Shown in pieces: positions 63,661 to 64,000 of a stretch of 64,000 nt of DNA. Both the position numbers and the translations under genes were made by a program. The notes beneath the pieces were generated by a model. The model had not been told where the DNA came from and did not search any database. It saw only the letters and a program-made list of their open reading frames with translations. Source of the DNA: JAFDVL01 sp963794955 (GTDB lineage: Bacteria; Acidobacteriota; Blastocatellia; RBC074); contig CAWCGF010000013.1 of the NCBI GenBank assembly GCA_963794955.1, positions 124,001 through 188,000 on the forward strand, given 5' to 3'. Position 1 is the stretch's first letter; each line of letters starts with the position of its first letter.

Positions 63661-63804
63661 CTCTTCGGCGGTCGCAAGGTAATAGAGATTGAAGGTTTAC
63701 AAATTCCTGTCATTGGGCAAGCGCACCTACTCCGTAACAAGAAAGCCGCCGGACGACCGAAAGATCAAGCCGATGTTGCCTGGCTAGAGAGCGGAGAAGA
63801 ATAA
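63661..63804 (+). pseudogene. C-terminal fragment of a nucleotidyltransferase gene (right side of the insertion)
   Basis: RKVIEIEGLQIPVIGQAHLL, then RNKKAAGRPKDQADVAWLES and stop, is the conserved end of DUF6036-like nucleotidyltransferases (L..NK.A.GRPKD..D...LE). It is in frame with the end of the NACHT sequence only by chance of the junction. Joined with 61082-61189 it restores the family order. Confidence 0.7.
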
Positions 63805-63830
63805 GAATAACGCCGCACCTAATGTTGCCG

Positions 63831-64000
63831 TTACTCATAACGCAACGCAATCATGGGCGCTTCTTTCATCGCGCGCCGAGCTGGCAGGTAACATGCCACA
63901 AAGGCTACGCCCGTCAAAAGCACAGCGACAGTTCCCAGCACCATCGGGTCCATCGGTTTCACTTCAAACAGCATTCCGGTCAAAAATCGCGTCAAGGCAA
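63831..64000 (-). CDS. MacB/FtsX-type permease, ADOP family (copy 3, C-terminus only)
   Basis: The minus strand reads LTRFLTGMLFEVKPMDPMVL, then GTVAVLLTGVAFVACYLPAR and RAMKEAPMIALRYE before a stop at 63831-63833. The last part matches the LPARRA...P..ALRYE end of ADOP copies 1 and 2. The rest of the gene lies beyond the window. Confidence 0.85.
   Translation of the reverse strand, partial: ALTRFLTGMLFEVKPMDPMVLGTVAVLLTGVAFVACYLPARRAMKEAPMIALRYE

Noticed and set aside
61186..63661. GTGAAA at the left junction and TTTCAC at the right junction as terminal inverted repeats of the insert
   Set aside because: Six bases is within chance, and no longer match or target duplication was seen.

Overview
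The window looks like a chromosome segment of an Acidobacteriota member, probably a soil or Blastocatellia-type lineage. I infer this from the gene content, not from a database search. The markers are three MacB/FtsX-type permeases of the acidobacterial duplicated orphan permease (ADOP) kind, two very large Oar-like TonB receptors with N-terminal carboxypeptidase-regulatory-like folds, a Ser/Thr kinase fused to a beta-propeller, and three copies each of secreted DUF1501 and PSD1 (DUF1549/DUF1553) proteins. No rRNA, tRNA or CRISPR array was seen. Many genes are broken by single-base indels, often in short homopolymers, while the protein similarity continues in another frame. This fits a noisy long-read or metagenome assembly better than true gene decay, so I describe such genes as one unit.

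Layout. 1-33 kb is mostly on the minus strand and is rich in exported haem/DUF1501/PSD1 proteins. Between them lie small accessory modules: a methyltransferase-HNH restriction-modification pair, a DUF433/DUF5615 toxin-antitoxin pair, a YgiT/DUF4258 pair, an orphan DUF104 protein, and the NAD salvage operon pnuC-nadR. 33-46 kb holds a Uma2 protein, a second TonB receptor, an M24 peptidase on the plus strand, and a minus-strand run of heparinase, polysaccharide deacetylase, short-chain dehydrogenase, PIG-L deacetylase and nitrilase-type amidase, which suggests polysaccharide or amino-sugar turnover. 46-52 kb is a core housekeeping block: HIT, HU/IHF, sppA, rpsA, ispH, rluB. 52-64 kb carries two small secreted proteins, the ADOP permeases, a YceI protein, an IS4-type transposase, and a foreign cassette.

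The most unusual item is at 61.08-63.80 kb. Two pieces of one nucleotidyltransferase gene flank about 2.5 kb that encodes the 3' part of an AAA/STAND-like ATPase and, directly coupled to it, a protein with an unrecognised N-terminal module and a NACHT-type P-loop NTPase domain. This looks like a fragment of a two-gene STAND/NACHT (possibly antiphage) locus captured inside a nucleotidyltransferase gene next to an IS element. A second feature is a set of long inverted repeats at gene boundaries. They share outer sequences, but their inner arms differ between copies while staying complementary within each copy. A third is a 7-bp microsatellite that has expanded at the same linker positions of paralogous PSD1 proteins.
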